Assembly (NCBI RefSeq): GCF_002933815.1
Contig: NZ_BEYR01000001.1
Coordinates: forward strand, 124,001-188,000
Reading direction: 5' to 3'
Source: Sphingobacterium sp. HMA12
Lineage (GTDB): Bacteria; Bacteroidota; Bacteroidia; Sphingobacteriales; Sphingobacteriaceae
Length of the DNA: 64,000 nucleotides
In this document: one piece after another, positions 34,883-44,190 of the stretch
How positions within the stretch are numbered: position 1 is the stretch's first letter
How the letters are laid out: the number at the start of each line of letters is the position of its first letter
Notes under the pieces: generated by a model
What the model was told of the DNA's origin: nothing
Databases searched by the model: none
What the model saw: the letters and a program-made list of their open reading frames with translations, nothing else
Program-made: the position numbers and the translations under genes

Positions 34883-35890
34883 TCAGTCTTTTAAAAAAGA
34901 AATAAGGGGATTGATAAATCGATCGAATGCTTCAATATGAGGTAAATGTCCGACATTATCGAGCTCAACGAGTTTTGATCCTTTGATTTTTTGCTGTGTT
35001 TCCTTTCCCAAATGTTGGTACAATCCCATCTTTGCGGCTACCTTGGGGTCTTTTACTTGAGCTTTGCCAATGGCTGTTCTATCCCTTGTACCAATGATGA
35101 GTAGGGTGGGGTTTTTGATATATTGAAATTCGTAAACAACAGGTTGGGTAAAGATCATGTCGGATGTCTTTGCGTTCACCATGGCAACGATGGGATAATC
35201 CTTCGCTTTTGTCCAGCCAGTGAGTAGGTATACCCATTCATCATATTCTGGCTTCCACTTGTTATCGTAGTAAAATCCGCTTTGATATTTTTTTGCAGAT
35301 TCATATCCCGTTTTTAATTCCATTTGAAAATTTTGGTCAATGGAAGTGTAGGGAGCGACAAGTTTCCAGTCTTCGAGTCCGATGGGATTTTCTAAAATAA
35401 GTTTTTTAACTGTTTCAGGATACATCAATGTGAATCGGGTAGCAAGCATCCCACCCATGGAATGTCCAAGTAAATCTATCTTATCAATACCTAATTTGTC
35501 TAGGAGCGCTTTTGTGTTTTCAGCCAGCTGCTGAAAGCTAAACTGATAATCTGTAGGTTTCGAGGATTTACCAAAACCGATCTGGTCAGGTACAACAACC
35601 CGATATCCTGCTGTATTTAAAGCTTGGACAGTTGTTTTCCAGTACGCTCCGTTGAAATTTTTGCCATGAAGCAGCAACACTGTTTGACCATTTGGCTTTT
35701 GCGACCTGACATCCATATAGGCCATCTTTATCTCTTCTCCCTGACTTTTGAGGGGCAGATAATTTACTTCATAAGGATATTGATAATTGCTGAGCATAAT
35801 ATCCAATATAGGACGATCTGTTTGCGCTTTGGACAGCGAATAAATAAAGATGAGTAGTAATAAAGGGAGTTGTTTGATCAATAATTTCAT
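34883..35890 (-). CDS. Alpha/beta hydrolase, secreted
   Basis: The 335-residue alpha/beta-hydrolase has a signal peptide (LLIKQLPLLLLIFIYSLSKAQ). The oxyanion-hole motif is LLHGKNFNGAYW; a conserved DQIGFGKSS segment follows. The nucleophile elbow is LLGHSMGGMLATRF (serine near residue 147), and the acid region is LLIIGTRDRTAIGK. The catalytic histidine is in DNVGHLPHIEAFDRF near the C-terminus. It resembles haloalkane dehalogenase/epoxide hydrolase-like or esterase members, but the substrate cannot be deduced. The dopachrome-tautomerase-like gene ends 25 bp upstream on the same strand, so they form a pair. Confidence 0.88.
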   Translation of the reverse strand: MKLLIKQLPLLLLIFIYSLSKAQTDRPILDIMLSNYQYPYEVNYLPLKSQGEEIKMAYMDVRSQKPNGQTVLLLHGKNFNGAYWKTTVQALNTAGYRVVVPDQIGFGKSSKPTDYQFSFQQLAENTKALLDKLGIDKIDLLGHSMGGMLATRFTLMYPETVKKLILENPIGLEDWKLVAPYTSIDQNFQMELKTGYESAKKYQSGFYYDNKWKPEYDEWVYLLTGWTKAKDYPIVAMVNAKTSDMIFTQPVVYEFQYIKNPTLLIIGTRDRTAIGKAQVKDPKVAAKMGLYQHLGKETQQKIKGSKLVELDNVGHLPHIEAFDRFINPLISFLKD

Positions 35891-35915
35891 TTATGCATGC
35901 TTAAGATTCAAATAA

Positions 35916-37025
35916 TCAATTCGGCAACATTATTTTATAAACACGATAGGGTAATTCGACCCGATCTACACCATTGTTCCATTGCGGATCTCTGGATAGT
36001 TGTGCACATGAAAAGTAAAGATAACCATTCCCATCTATACCCAAAGAGTCGGGCCATAACAATCTAGGGTCCTGTGTCAATAGATGAATTTTTCCGTCCG
36101 GACTTAAGTATTTGATACTGTAATCCATTGAGGTTGTCAGATAAATATTACCGTTCCGGTCAGCAAGTAAGCCATGTGTAACGCCTACACTTCCCATGTC
36201 TTCTACCTTGCCCTCTAAGACTTGCTGGGAGAGTGATTGGTCGGCGAGGTACTTTGTCGCGATACGGTATAGGTGATTTTTGTTAATCGGTTTAAAGTAG
36301 AAGTAATTAAAATCATGACTTAGTGCGATCCCGTTGACGTGGGAGAGGAATGGGCTACCATCCTTGTAGCGCATATCTATACCGGAATAAGAGATGACAA
36401 CTTTGGGATCCGCTAATGTGAAGGGACTTTTTTCCAGTACCTTTCGGCTATTTCCCGTTTTAAGGTCAAGGACTATGATTGCGGCTTGTCCGGGGTCAGA
36501 AAGATAGGCGAGATTTTTTTGAAGATCAATGCGGACATCGTTCAAACCCGATTTCGTTTTGTCCAGGTCATCAAATGTGTAGATACGCATGATCTTATTG
36601 TTTTTTGTGTCGATTTGTAGAAGTTTGAATTGTCCGGTGGAAGCTGCTCCATCTGGACCGAAAATGGACCCCGAAGTTGATGGTTTGGAGTCTAATACCC
36701 ATAAGTAATCGGCTGCATCTACAAATATATCCTGAACATTTACAAAATGAGAATCTTCATCCCCTTGTTTGTTCCATGTTTCGTTCGGATAGGGGACGCG
36801 CTTGCCATCGATGATTTCTGTCAGCGCAAACTGATAGTCTTTGTTCTGTTTAGGAAATGAGACGAATAACCTGTTTGTTGAAGTTGCGCTAACTCCTATA
36901 GGACGATAAGCGCCAAAAGATGCTGCAACTTCCAGTTTTGGATCGAGAGCGGGTTTATCTTGTGCCTGCATTTGAAAGCTTAATAGATGAACAAATAGAA
37001 TAAAAAATGTAAGTTTTTTGAACAT
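35916..37025 (-). CDS. L-dopachrome tautomerase-related / major royal jelly protein family, secreted
   Basis: The 369-residue protein has a signal peptide (MFKKLTFFILFVHLLSFQMQAQ) and the MRJP/yellow-family six-bladed propeller. Family segments are RPIGVSATSTNRLFVSFP, VNVQDIFVDAADYLWVLDS, GLNDVRIDLQKNLAYLSDPGQAAIIVLDL, SHVNGIALSHDFNYFYFKPI and GLLADRNGNIYLTTSMDYSIKY. Bacterial members are annotated as lactonase-like or dopachrome-conversion-like, with little biochemistry known. It precedes the alpha/beta hydrolase gene by 25 bp, suggesting two steps on one lactone or ester substrate (inference). Confidence 0.85.
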   Translation of the reverse strand: MFKKLTFFILFVHLLSFQMQAQDKPALDPKLEVAASFGAYRPIGVSATSTNRLFVSFPKQNKDYQFALTEIIDGKRVPYPNETWNKQGDEDSHFVNVQDIFVDAADYLWVLDSKPSTSGSIFGPDGAASTGQFKLLQIDTKNNKIMRIYTFDDLDKTKSGLNDVRIDLQKNLAYLSDPGQAAIIVLDLKTGNSRKVLEKSPFTLADPKVVISYSGIDMRYKDGSPFLSHVNGIALSHDFNYFYFKPINKNHLYRIATKYLADQSLSQQVLEGKVEDMGSVGVTHGLLADRNGNIYLTTSMDYSIKYLSPDGKIHLLTQDPRLLWPDSLGIDGNGYLYFSCAQLSRDPQWNNGVDRVELPYRVYKIMLPN

Positions 37026-37246
37026 ATTTGGTATTTATTTAAGATTTGGTCATTGTGTCGACTAATAATAGTTTGTTTTAAAAACGAATACTCTTTTCTA
37101 TAACTTCTTTTTCTGCATTATTGTTTTAACAGAAACATTAAATGGAGATGGTGTTGGTCTACCTTATTGTTTGGGGCAGTTCTGTTGTATATGTCATCTC
37201 AATGGAAGAAATAATTTTTGGTCTTTCCCGCGCATTTATATCGAGC
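37026..37246. other. Intergenic region upstream of the sigma remnant
   Basis: About 220 bp between the dopachrome-tautomerase-like gene (minus) and the decayed sigma gene (plus). It is AT-rich. A frame open from 37142 continues into the sigma remnant, but its first ~35 codons have no sigma-like features. No clear promoter box was found. Confidence 0.4.
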
Positions 37247-37619
37247 ATGATCAATCGAACCAAATCACTGGATTTTGAAAACCTGAATAAGTTAAAACAA
37301 GGAAGCGAACTAGCGTCAACCTTTTTCTATAATAAATATGCAAAGAGGGATATGTCATGGCTTTCTATATTATCAAAGATCGCTTTTTAGTTGGGAATAT
37401 TCTTCATGAGGGTATTTGTCCATCTTTGGAGTTGCAAGGAAAGTTTCGGTAAAGAAAAAGAAGTTTGGCTGATAAGTGATGTGTAAGCAGAAATCATTTA
37501 ACAAATTACGTAGCATCTTGCATTATAAAAAGTACAAAGAACACCAGTTAGATCAGATGCCACAAAACGTAGTAAGAAGCCAAATTAGGACGAGCGCCTC
37601 TATGGTATATAGTTTTTAA
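37247..37619 (+). pseudogene. Decayed ECF sigma-70 gene with frameshifts and no region 4
   Basis: Sigma region 2 can be read only by changing frames. From the ATG at 37247, frame 1 gives NKLKQGSELASTFFYNKYAKR (compare LKQGDE.AF..LYN.Y). A second frame then gives FYIIKDRFLVGNILHE and a third gives VFVHLWSCKESFGKEKE (compare E.VFVKLW..RE). Further on, KLRSILHYKKYKEHQLDQ resembles the region 2-4 linker. No region 4 follows; that frame runs to a TAA at 37617-37619, where a hairpin begins. I infer a relic of an additional sigma/FecR system. Its orientation is opposite to locus B. The frame from 37142 to 37390 is therefore only part of a broken gene. Confidence 0.65.
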
Positions 37620-37651
37620 CATGCCCCACTATTTGCGACAGCGGGGCATGT
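37619..37651. terminator. Hairpin downstream of the locus B tlpA gene
   Basis: A 9-bp perfect, GC-containing stem (arms 37619-37627 and 37643-37651) sits 8 bp beyond the end of the tlpA-like gene that finishes at 37659. It probably terminates the long locus B transcript, although no T-run follows on the minus strand. Confidence 0.55.
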
Positions 37652-37658
37652 CTCTTCA

Positions 37659-38801
37659 TTATTTGGTTAATTTGACGCCAAATACGGATTCAAGTTTTTC
37701 CTCCATCGGTCCACCGCCATTTTCGTCGGATCCTACGCTACTAAACACAATTTTTCCGTCCGGATCAATTAGATATGCGGTAGGAATTCCGCTGACAAAA
37801 AAAGCCGATTTTGATAAATTTGTTTTGTCGTGTAGTTGTGGCCATGGATTATTTTCTTCTTTTACCGCTTTCTTCCAGTCGTCAAGCTTTGCGTCAATGG
37901 AGATATTGATAATTTCGAAGTTCTGACCCTTTAGCTGTTGATAAACCGATCTGAGCCTAGGAAATGAGATTCGACATGGACCGCACCAAGAAGCCCAAAA
38001 GTCAATCAATACATATTTTCCTTTGAGCTTATTGAACGAAAAATCATTTCCGGTGGTATCGGGAAGAACGAAGTTCGCTACAGTAGATCCTATACTGGAT
38101 CTTTTTTTGCTATTGATTTTTTCATCTACCTGTTTGGCTGCTTTAGTTTCTTTGATCGGAGGAGATAATTTGGAAAAATAGCTTTCTAATTGTGGGAGAG
38201 AGAGACTGCTGACCACTCCTAACAGCATAAAGGGCGCATCGGATCCATTAGGATCAAAATATTTTGTAAATAGCGAGTCATTTAATTGTGTTTGACGCTT
38301 ATAATAATAGTCAATTGCCTTATCATAATTGGTAGCTCCTTCTTTCAGAGCATCTTCACCAAATTTAACTGTTATTTCTTCTCCGATCTTATCAGTAGCG
38401 GATTTTTTAGCTTTGGAATAATTAAAATATGCAACTGAACGAGCGGGGCCATTTATTTGAGCTGAAAAGAGATCTTTGCCAAGTTCAAAATCAAGATTCA
38501 ATATTCCTGATTTTTCGATAAACAATGGAAATGGGGAATAAACACCTTTTGTTTTGACGTCATATTGAAGATAAATATATCTTATGTCAGGAAAATCCGA
38601 TTTAATAAGCATTTGATACTCGCCATTTGAACTGATTTCTGCAGAATCTTGAGACTGATGGCTGTATACATATATTTTATTAAATCCTTTTGTGTCGCCA
38701 GTCACTTTTCCTTTTATTTTCAGATTGATCTGAGCAAATAGGGTATTAAATGAGAAGAAAAATAGTGCCACAAGCACTGTTATTATATTTTTAGATTTCA
38801 T
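37659..38801 (-). CDS. TlpA-family thiol-disulfide oxidoreductase (locus B)
   Basis: The 380-residue periplasmic protein has a signal peptide (IITVLVALFFFSFNTLFAQ). Its N-terminal ~220 residues are of the DUF4369-like type found before Bacteroidota TlpA domains. A C-terminal TlpA/ResA thioredoxin fold carries the active site DFWASWCGPCRISFPRL near residue 270 and the cis-proline segment VSGIPTAYLIDPDGK. It should reduce or rearrange periplasmic disulfides. It is the last gene of the locus, 48 bp after susD. The start is placed at the ATG at 38799-38801 because the frame otherwise opens at a TTG. The locus C counterpart is at 56617-57765. Confidence 0.9.
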   Translation of the reverse strand: MKSKNIITVLVALFFFSFNTLFAQINLKIKGKVTGDTKGFNKIYVYSHQSQDSAEISSNGEYQMLIKSDFPDIRYIYLQYDVKTKGVYSPFPLFIEKSGILNLDFELGKDLFSAQINGPARSVAYFNYSKAKKSATDKIGEEITVKFGEDALKEGATNYDKAIDYYYKRQTQLNDSLFTKYFDPNGSDAPFMLLGVVSSLSLPQLESYFSKLSPPIKETKAAKQVDEKINSKKRSSIGSTVANFVLPDTTGNDFSFNKLKGKYVLIDFWASWCGPCRISFPRLRSVYQQLKGQNFEIINISIDAKLDDWKKAVKEENNPWPQLHDKTNLSKSAFFVSGIPTAYLIDPDGKIVFSSVGSDENGGGPMEEKLESVFGVKLTK

Positions 38802-38849
38802 GATAAATTTCAATAAAGTTTAAATTTTAATGTACAATTGGTAGATCTA

Positions 38850-40400
38850 TTAATTTAGTCCAGCAGGTAAATATGGATCGCCATTGGGTTGTAAATTCCA
38901 GCTTGGATTGGCAAGTATGGTCGGATTATTGATCTGTAATGTGAAAAATTTACTGATGACATCCGCTTTGTAGGATTTGTTACCTACGGTATGGATGACC
39001 TGCGTTTTCGACCAAGGTTTCCCTTTATCTAATGCCAATCTCTTGATGTCGAATGTCCGTTGATAGGTGCCAAGCTGCATTTCCCGTCTACGTTCCTTCA
39101 GAATTTCCGCTAGTAATTGATCCTGACTGAAAGCCCCGCCATTTGGAAGATCTGTATTTGCGCCTGAATAGCGATATTTGCGCAGGATATTGAGATCGCT
39201 TAACGCTTGTCCCAATTGGTTTAACCTTGCATGTGCTTCCGATTTTATCAATAATAGCTCGGGATAAGTCATTCCCTGTGAAGCGATCATTTTGTTGTCC
39301 CTATAATACTTAAGGCGTACACCATCATCATGTTTCACACCGCCTTCAACCACTGAATAGCCTAGCGTTTTGAGCATAAACAGCTTGTATCTCCGATCTA
39401 CGTTTTTATCAAATAGCTTGATAAATTCTTCCGAAGGATAGGGAGAATAGCTGTAGGGGGTAGGGCGATAAAACAGTTGTTCCCTGTTATAAGTCTGTTT
39501 CAATAAATTATCTTCGCCTAGTAACTCAAGACCAACTTCGGCATCGGTACCAGCTGGTGGAGATGCATTTGGATCTTGTCTATAACTGAATTTATTTAGG
39601 TTATAGATCAGATTATCAGTATTACCTTTGGCTGCTATGGCTTGCGCCCATGCATCATTTGCATATTTGGACATTTTGGTCCAATCTCTTTTGAACATGT
39701 ATAGCTGTGCTAACAAGGCATTAACTGCTGGTTTGCTTGCACGGGTTGGGTTCCCAACGGTATTTGGAGCGCCGGTCAATGCATCGAGCAAATCTTTTTC
39801 TGCCAGATTCATAATTTCATTTGTGCTGGCGAGATCGGGATTGGGAGTGCTCGGTGAACCTGTCGTCCGGTAAGGAAGCACCTTTTGATCATTTTTACCT
39901 TCAGGATCGTACATTGGTCCATAACCCAGTCCTCCGACCAGATAGGACCAAGCTCTTCCAGCTTTTGCCTGTGCAACAATTATTTTACCCAGATCTGAAT
40001 TTTCCCCCTTAAGATTTGAAACTTCATCAATAGCGATATTAAATATGCCCGCAGCACGATAGATGGCCCACTCCCATGTGTATTGTGGATCTATCGGATT
40101 CGTATAGGGATAATAAAATTTAAATGCAGCCCAACGATCTACATTCGGGTGCGTACTTTTGTACAGATATATAGCCTGATTTTCACTGATCGTTAAGTTA
40201 TCACCCATAAAAGCATAGAAGCAACCTCTATTGTTATCTGCATAAAATGAGCTAATGGTATTTGTATTATTCAATAAATTCTCCAGATCTTCGACTTTTG
40301 AAGGAATCAACTGTCCAATAGGTTTAACATCTAGGTATTTGTTGCAGGAGAAGGTCGAGATGGAGACCAGTCCCAGTGCAAGGTATATTATTTTTTTCAT
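38850..40400 (-). CDS. SusD/RagB-family lipoprotein (locus B)
   Basis: The 516-residue lipoprotein has the signal MKKIIYLALGLVSISTFSC and the mature N-terminus NKYLDVKPIGQLIPSKVEDLENLL, typical of SusD/RagB. TPR-like helices follow (AKAGRAWSYLVGGLGYGPMYD, KPAVNALLAQLYMFKRDW), then the C-terminal segment LSDLNILRKYRYSG and ILKERRREMQLGTYQRTFDIKRLAL. It pairs with the SusC ending 17 bp upstream. The N-terminus closely resembles that of the locus C SusD (NKYLDIKPKG), so the two loci are paralogous. The substrate is unknown. Confidence 0.92.
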   Translation of the reverse strand: MKKIIYLALGLVSISTFSCNKYLDVKPIGQLIPSKVEDLENLLNNTNTISSFYADNNRGCFYAFMGDNLTISENQAIYLYKSTHPNVDRWAAFKFYYPYTNPIDPQYTWEWAIYRAAGIFNIAIDEVSNLKGENSDLGKIIVAQAKAGRAWSYLVGGLGYGPMYDPEGKNDQKVLPYRTTGSPSTPNPDLASTNEIMNLAEKDLLDALTGAPNTVGNPTRASKPAVNALLAQLYMFKRDWTKMSKYANDAWAQAIAAKGNTDNLIYNLNKFSYRQDPNASPPAGTDAEVGLELLGEDNLLKQTYNREQLFYRPTPYSYSPYPSEEFIKLFDKNVDRRYKLFMLKTLGYSVVEGGVKHDDGVRLKYYRDNKMIASQGMTYPELLLIKSEAHARLNQLGQALSDLNILRKYRYSGANTDLPNGGAFSQDQLLAEILKERRREMQLGTYQRTFDIKRLALDKGKPWSKTQVIHTVGNKSYKADVISKFFTLQINNPTILANPSWNLQPNGDPYLPAGLN

Positions 40401-40417
40401 TTCAATTAGTTTTTAGG

Positions 40418-43400
40418 TTAGAGTCCGAATCGTAAACCGATAAATATCTCTTGTGGTAAAGGCAGTGAAGTAAATCCTTGATCTGTTCCTGCCCCCGTAC
40501 CACCACTTACATTGAATTCTGTAGTTTCGGGATCTATGTCGACGCCTTTGGCGGTAATACGAAATAAGTTTCTGCCTTGGATAAATATTCTAGCGTTGGT
40601 AAGACCAATTTTTTGGCTCAGTTTCTCGAGATTATAGGAAAGTGTGATGTCCCTTAATTTGGCATAACTGGCATTACCTACATTGACATCCGCAAAAGGG
40701 AAGGAGAACATATCCATATTCCATTCTTCCAGAACGGGATATATTGTATTCTTTTCGTCTCCCGGTTTCCGCCATCTTTCGGCTACATGTCGGTTTTGAT
40801 AATTGGATCCACTAAACGTATCCTTCCTATATTTATGCCCTAGCTTTGCTATAATCATAAAAGATAGGTCCCAATTTTGATAGCTGAAGCGATTTGTTAA
40901 AGCAAGATCCCACTTTGGTCTAAAGGTTCCCTGATAGACCAAGTCGGTAACTTCAGCATTGCTCGCCAATACAACCTGATTGTCTCCGGTATAAACTTGT
41001 GTTTGACCGAGTTCATTAAGGCCTGCAAAACGATAACCCCACAAACCGTCTGAAGGATATCCGGCAACCATGATTCCTCCTGGAACAGTGTAACTTCCCG
41101 CGTACGGACGATTTACATTGTAATATTTTACCTTGTTTGTGTTAAAGGAAATATTGGGCAAAATATCCCAGCTAAATCTGCTGTTTTTGATGGCGTGAAC
41201 ATTGAGCCCAAGCTCAAATCCATGATTGGTCATTTTCCCTACATTTTTTGTTAGGGAGCTAAATCCCAGTGTCGCATCTGCCGCGTCTGCGGCTAATAAG
41301 TCAGAACTGTTCTTGTTGTAATAGTCAAAGCTACCTTCTATCGTATTGTTGAATAAGCCAAAGTCTAATCCCACATTGGCAATCTTTGTTTTCTCCCAGC
41401 GCAATTGCTTATTGGGAGGTGAAGATATTCCATAGGAAACCCCACCTGTTGTTGGACTATAGTTACCTACGCTCAAAATCAAAAACGGCCCATTTCTCAG
41501 GGAAATATTTCCATTGATGCCATAGGAGCCTCTGATATTTAGCTTACTGAAGACAGCTTTATCCCACCATTTCTCATTACTTAATTTATAAGTTCCTCCA
41601 AGTGACCACATCGGTTTGTAGCGGTACTTTTTATCTGTACCGAAGAAATTGGTGAGATCCAGCCGTATACTTCCGCTCAGGATAAACCGATTGTCATATT
41701 CGTATGATCCATTGGCATACCAGGATACAAAGCGATTATCTCCATAAGTTAGTAAGCCATCGGTCAGCGATACACTTCCATCAGGGAAGAGCATATCTGC
41801 GTTGTAAATTCCAGCAGTAAAATCTTTGATGTTTACAGGGATAAATGAACCTGCATTTTCATTATAGCCAGCTCGGGTAGCCAATCTATTGTTGTCAGAG
41901 GTGATTTTTCTGATTTCGTTTCCGACTAAGGCGTGCAACAGATGTTTGTTATCGGAGAAGTTTTTGCTATAATTGAGCTGTGTACGGAGCGTCCAGGTTT
42001 CATTGATATTTTTGAATTCGTCCAAGATGCTTCCATCGGGAATATAATGATTAGCAGGATTTGATTTGGAGGTACCATCGTTATAGGCGATACGAGCATT
42101 ATAGGAGTCTGCCTGTTGGATATTTTTAACATTAGCCGTTCCTTTGACCCAGTTACCTCCGACTTCTGCTGTAAGTCCTTTTAGGATATTGGCTCTTAGA
42201 AACCCGCTCATCCTAAAATTATAGATATTGCTGTAACTGGGCATTTTCCCCATGTCTTCTAAAGGAACATAATCCCATGACTTCATGCCGGGGGTATTTT
42301 TGTAGGTATTTACCTTATATTGACTGATACCCCATATTGCTGCCGGATTGCCCTTTTCGTCCAAAAGATTGGTATAGGGCATAATCATTGATCCTCCTGA
42401 AAAACCGGCTAATGATTGATAATTGTCACCCACTAGCTCTGGACCGTAAATGGTAGAATATGTAAATGAGGTACTATTACCTTTATTATACGTGAAACTG
42501 GCAGCGGCTCCTGCAGATAAGAAAGGAAAAAGCTGCCATTCGTTTTTAAAATCCGTAATTAATCGCTTTGAATCATTGTTAATCAGGTTGTCCTTGGTCT
42601 GTTGGTAGTTGACCGAAAAATTATAGCTGCTTTTGGGAGATCCGCCGGCGATATTGATATTATGCTGATGGGTTACTTTGTTCCTAAAAAACAGATCCTG
42701 AATCTGATTTAATGCATTGATACCGCGAAGTCCATTGATTTCAGCCATTGCATCTTCGAGGCTAATTTTCCCTTCCCGCTCTTGCATTAGCAGATAGGTT
42801 ACCCGGCTCATATTATAAGGATCCATCGTTGAGGGGCCATTTGGATTCAGGTTGAAAAGATCTATCTCAGCATCAATATAGTCAGATGTCGTCGCTTTGT
42901 TCAGATACTTTAGCTGTGGTTTCTGAATAATATTTACAAAGCCGGAATAGCTTATTTTAGGCTCACTATTTTGTCCAGATTTTGTGGTAACAACGATGAC
43001 GCCATTGGCTGCTCTAGAACCATAGATTGATGCGGCCACACCATCTTTTAGTACGGTTATGCTCGCTATATTCATTGGATTGATATCATCTATTGTTGTT
43101 TCGACGGGATAACCGTCAATGACAATCAAGGGTGTTTTTTGTGCATTAAACGTCGAGACACCTCTGATTTCTATTTTGCCGGCCTTGTCAATAGTTAATC
43201 CTGTTGTTTGCCCTTCAAGAGCACTTTTGAGATCTGTAGCTAGTTTTCTTTCCAGTTTTTCACCGCTAACATAACTGAAAGATCCAGTGACGCGATCTTT
43301 GGGGAGTTTCTGATATCCAGTATTGACTTCCACTGTAGCCTCATTTAATGTCCCCGTTTTTAATGCCAGTGTGATGACTCCGAGATTGTTTGTGACTGGG

Positions 43401-44047
43401 ATAGTGATGCTTTCATACCCTATATAGGATATGATGATATTTGTTCCTACGGAAGAATTTTCTAAAGTGAACTCGCCATTAGCATTGGTGATTGTACCTT
43501 TTTTGCTTCCTTGGATCATCACATTGGCACCGACGAGCACATTGCCATTTTCGTCAACAACTTTTCCTCTTATTTTGGACTGGTTTTTAAGATTAAGTAG
43601 TAGTATTGTTTCTTTTAATTGAATACCACCAATTTCAGACTGACGCTGTTTAACCATGATCATATCTTTCTCCAGTTCGAAAAAAATGGGCGTATTCTTT
43701 TCAAGGGTTTTTAATGCTTCTTGTAAAGGGAGATTGTTAAATGAGACAGAGGTACAGGTCAATGGATCAATATTTGGTGCTGCCCATAAATAATGGTAAC
43801 CCGTCTGAATGTTAATTTCTTGCAGTATCTTTCGCAGACTAACATTTTTTTTATTGATATTGACTCTTTGTGCCATGGTATTGGCCTGGACCCCCATCAT
43901 CCCTAAAAGTAATAGTGATGATAAAGAGATTTTCATAAGCGCATTGGTAAATATACGCGATACAGATTTTTCACCTGTACTTTGTTCATCTGTCGGGACT
44001 ACACAAAAGAGGTCTCCAACATTTTTTTTGGTAAAAAAATGATACAT
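40418..44047 (-). CDS. SusC/RagA TonB-dependent transducer with STN domain (locus B)
   Basis: The 1209-residue outer-membrane protein has a long charged leader before its signal helix (ALMKISLSSLLLLGMMGVQANTMAQ). The STN domain comes next (VNINKKNVSLRKILQEINIQTGYHYLW..., PLQEALKTLEKNTPIFFELE). The CarboxypepD_reg-like domain is IRGKVVDENGNVLVGANVMI, and the plug includes LIVIDGYPVETTIDDINPMNIASITVLKDGVAASIYGSRAANGVIVVTTKSG. The barrel ends in GLRFGL. The STN domain allows signalling through FecR (44191-45333) to the sigma factor. It is separated from fecR by 143 bp containing a hairpin and from susD by 17 bp. Confidence 0.95.
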   Translation of the reverse strand: MYHFFTKKNVGDLFCVVPTDEQSTGEKSVSRIFTNALMKISLSSLLLLGMMGVQANTMAQRVNINKKNVSLRKILQEINIQTGYHYLWAAPNIDPLTCTSVSFNNLPLQEALKTLEKNTPIFFELEKDMIMVKQRQSEIGGIQLKETILLLNLKNQSKIRGKVVDENGNVLVGANVMIQGSKKGTITNANGEFTLENSSVGTNIIISYIGYESITIPVTNNLGVITLALKTGTLNEATVEVNTGYQKLPKDRVTGSFSYVSGEKLERKLATDLKSALEGQTTGLTIDKAGKIEIRGVSTFNAQKTPLIVIDGYPVETTIDDINPMNIASITVLKDGVAASIYGSRAANGVIVVTTKSGQNSEPKISYSGFVNIIQKPQLKYLNKATTSDYIDAEIDLFNLNPNGPSTMDPYNMSRVTYLLMQEREGKISLEDAMAEINGLRGINALNQIQDLFFRNKVTHQHNINIAGGSPKSSYNFSVNYQQTKDNLINNDSKRLITDFKNEWQLFPFLSAGAAASFTYNKGNSTSFTYSTIYGPELVGDNYQSLAGFSGGSMIMPYTNLLDEKGNPAAIWGISQYKVNTYKNTPGMKSWDYVPLEDMGKMPSYSNIYNFRMSGFLRANILKGLTAEVGGNWVKGTANVKNIQQADSYNARIAYNDGTSKSNPANHYIPDGSILDEFKNINETWTLRTQLNYSKNFSDNKHLLHALVGNEIRKITSDNNRLATRAGYNENAGSFIPVNIKDFTAGIYNADMLFPDGSVSLTDGLLTYGDNRFVSWYANGSYEYDNRFILSGSIRLDLTNFFGTDKKYRYKPMWSLGGTYKLSNEKWWDKAVFSKLNIRGSYGINGNISLRNGPFLILSVGNYSPTTGGVSYGISSPPNKQLRWEKTKIANVGLDFGLFNNTIEGSFDYYNKNSSDLLAADAADATLGFSSLTKNVGKMTNHGFELGLNVHAIKNSRFSWDILPNISFNTNKVKYYNVNRPYAGSYTVPGGIMVAGYPSDGLWGYRFAGLNELGQTQVYTGDNQVVLASNAEVTDLVYQGTFRPKWDLALTNRFSYQNWDLSFMIIAKLGHKYRKDTFSGSNYQNRHVAERWRKPGDEKNTIYPVLEEWNMDMFSFPFADVNVGNASYAKLRDITLSYNLEKLSQKIGLTNARIFIQGRNLFRITAKGVDIDPETTEFNVSGGTGAGTDQGFTSLPLPQEIFIGLRFGL

Positions 44048-44099
44048 TTGTTACGGTTAATTGATTTAAATAATGGTAGTTTACGATCTTTTAACTTTA

Positions 44100-44129
44100 A
44101 TTAAGGGGACGTTGGCGCGTCTCCTTAAT
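44100..44129. repeat. Hairpin between locus B fecR and susC
   Basis: A 12-bp stem (arms 44100-44111 and 44118-44129, one G-U pair, 6-nt loop) lies in the 143-bp gap between fecR and susC. It could separate the sigma-fecR transcript from susC expression. Locus C has a hairpin in the same place (50132-50164). Confidence 0.7.
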
Positions 44130-44190
44130 CGATCTGACATAAATTTTCGGGTTTGCTCTCCTTTCTTTTAATGGTATTAGATTAATAGCG

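Noticed and set aside
37142..37390. 82-codon plus-strand frame that could be annotated as a small protein
   Set aside because: Only the part after 37247 is meaningful, and it continues as sigma region 2 in other frames, so it is part of a broken gene.
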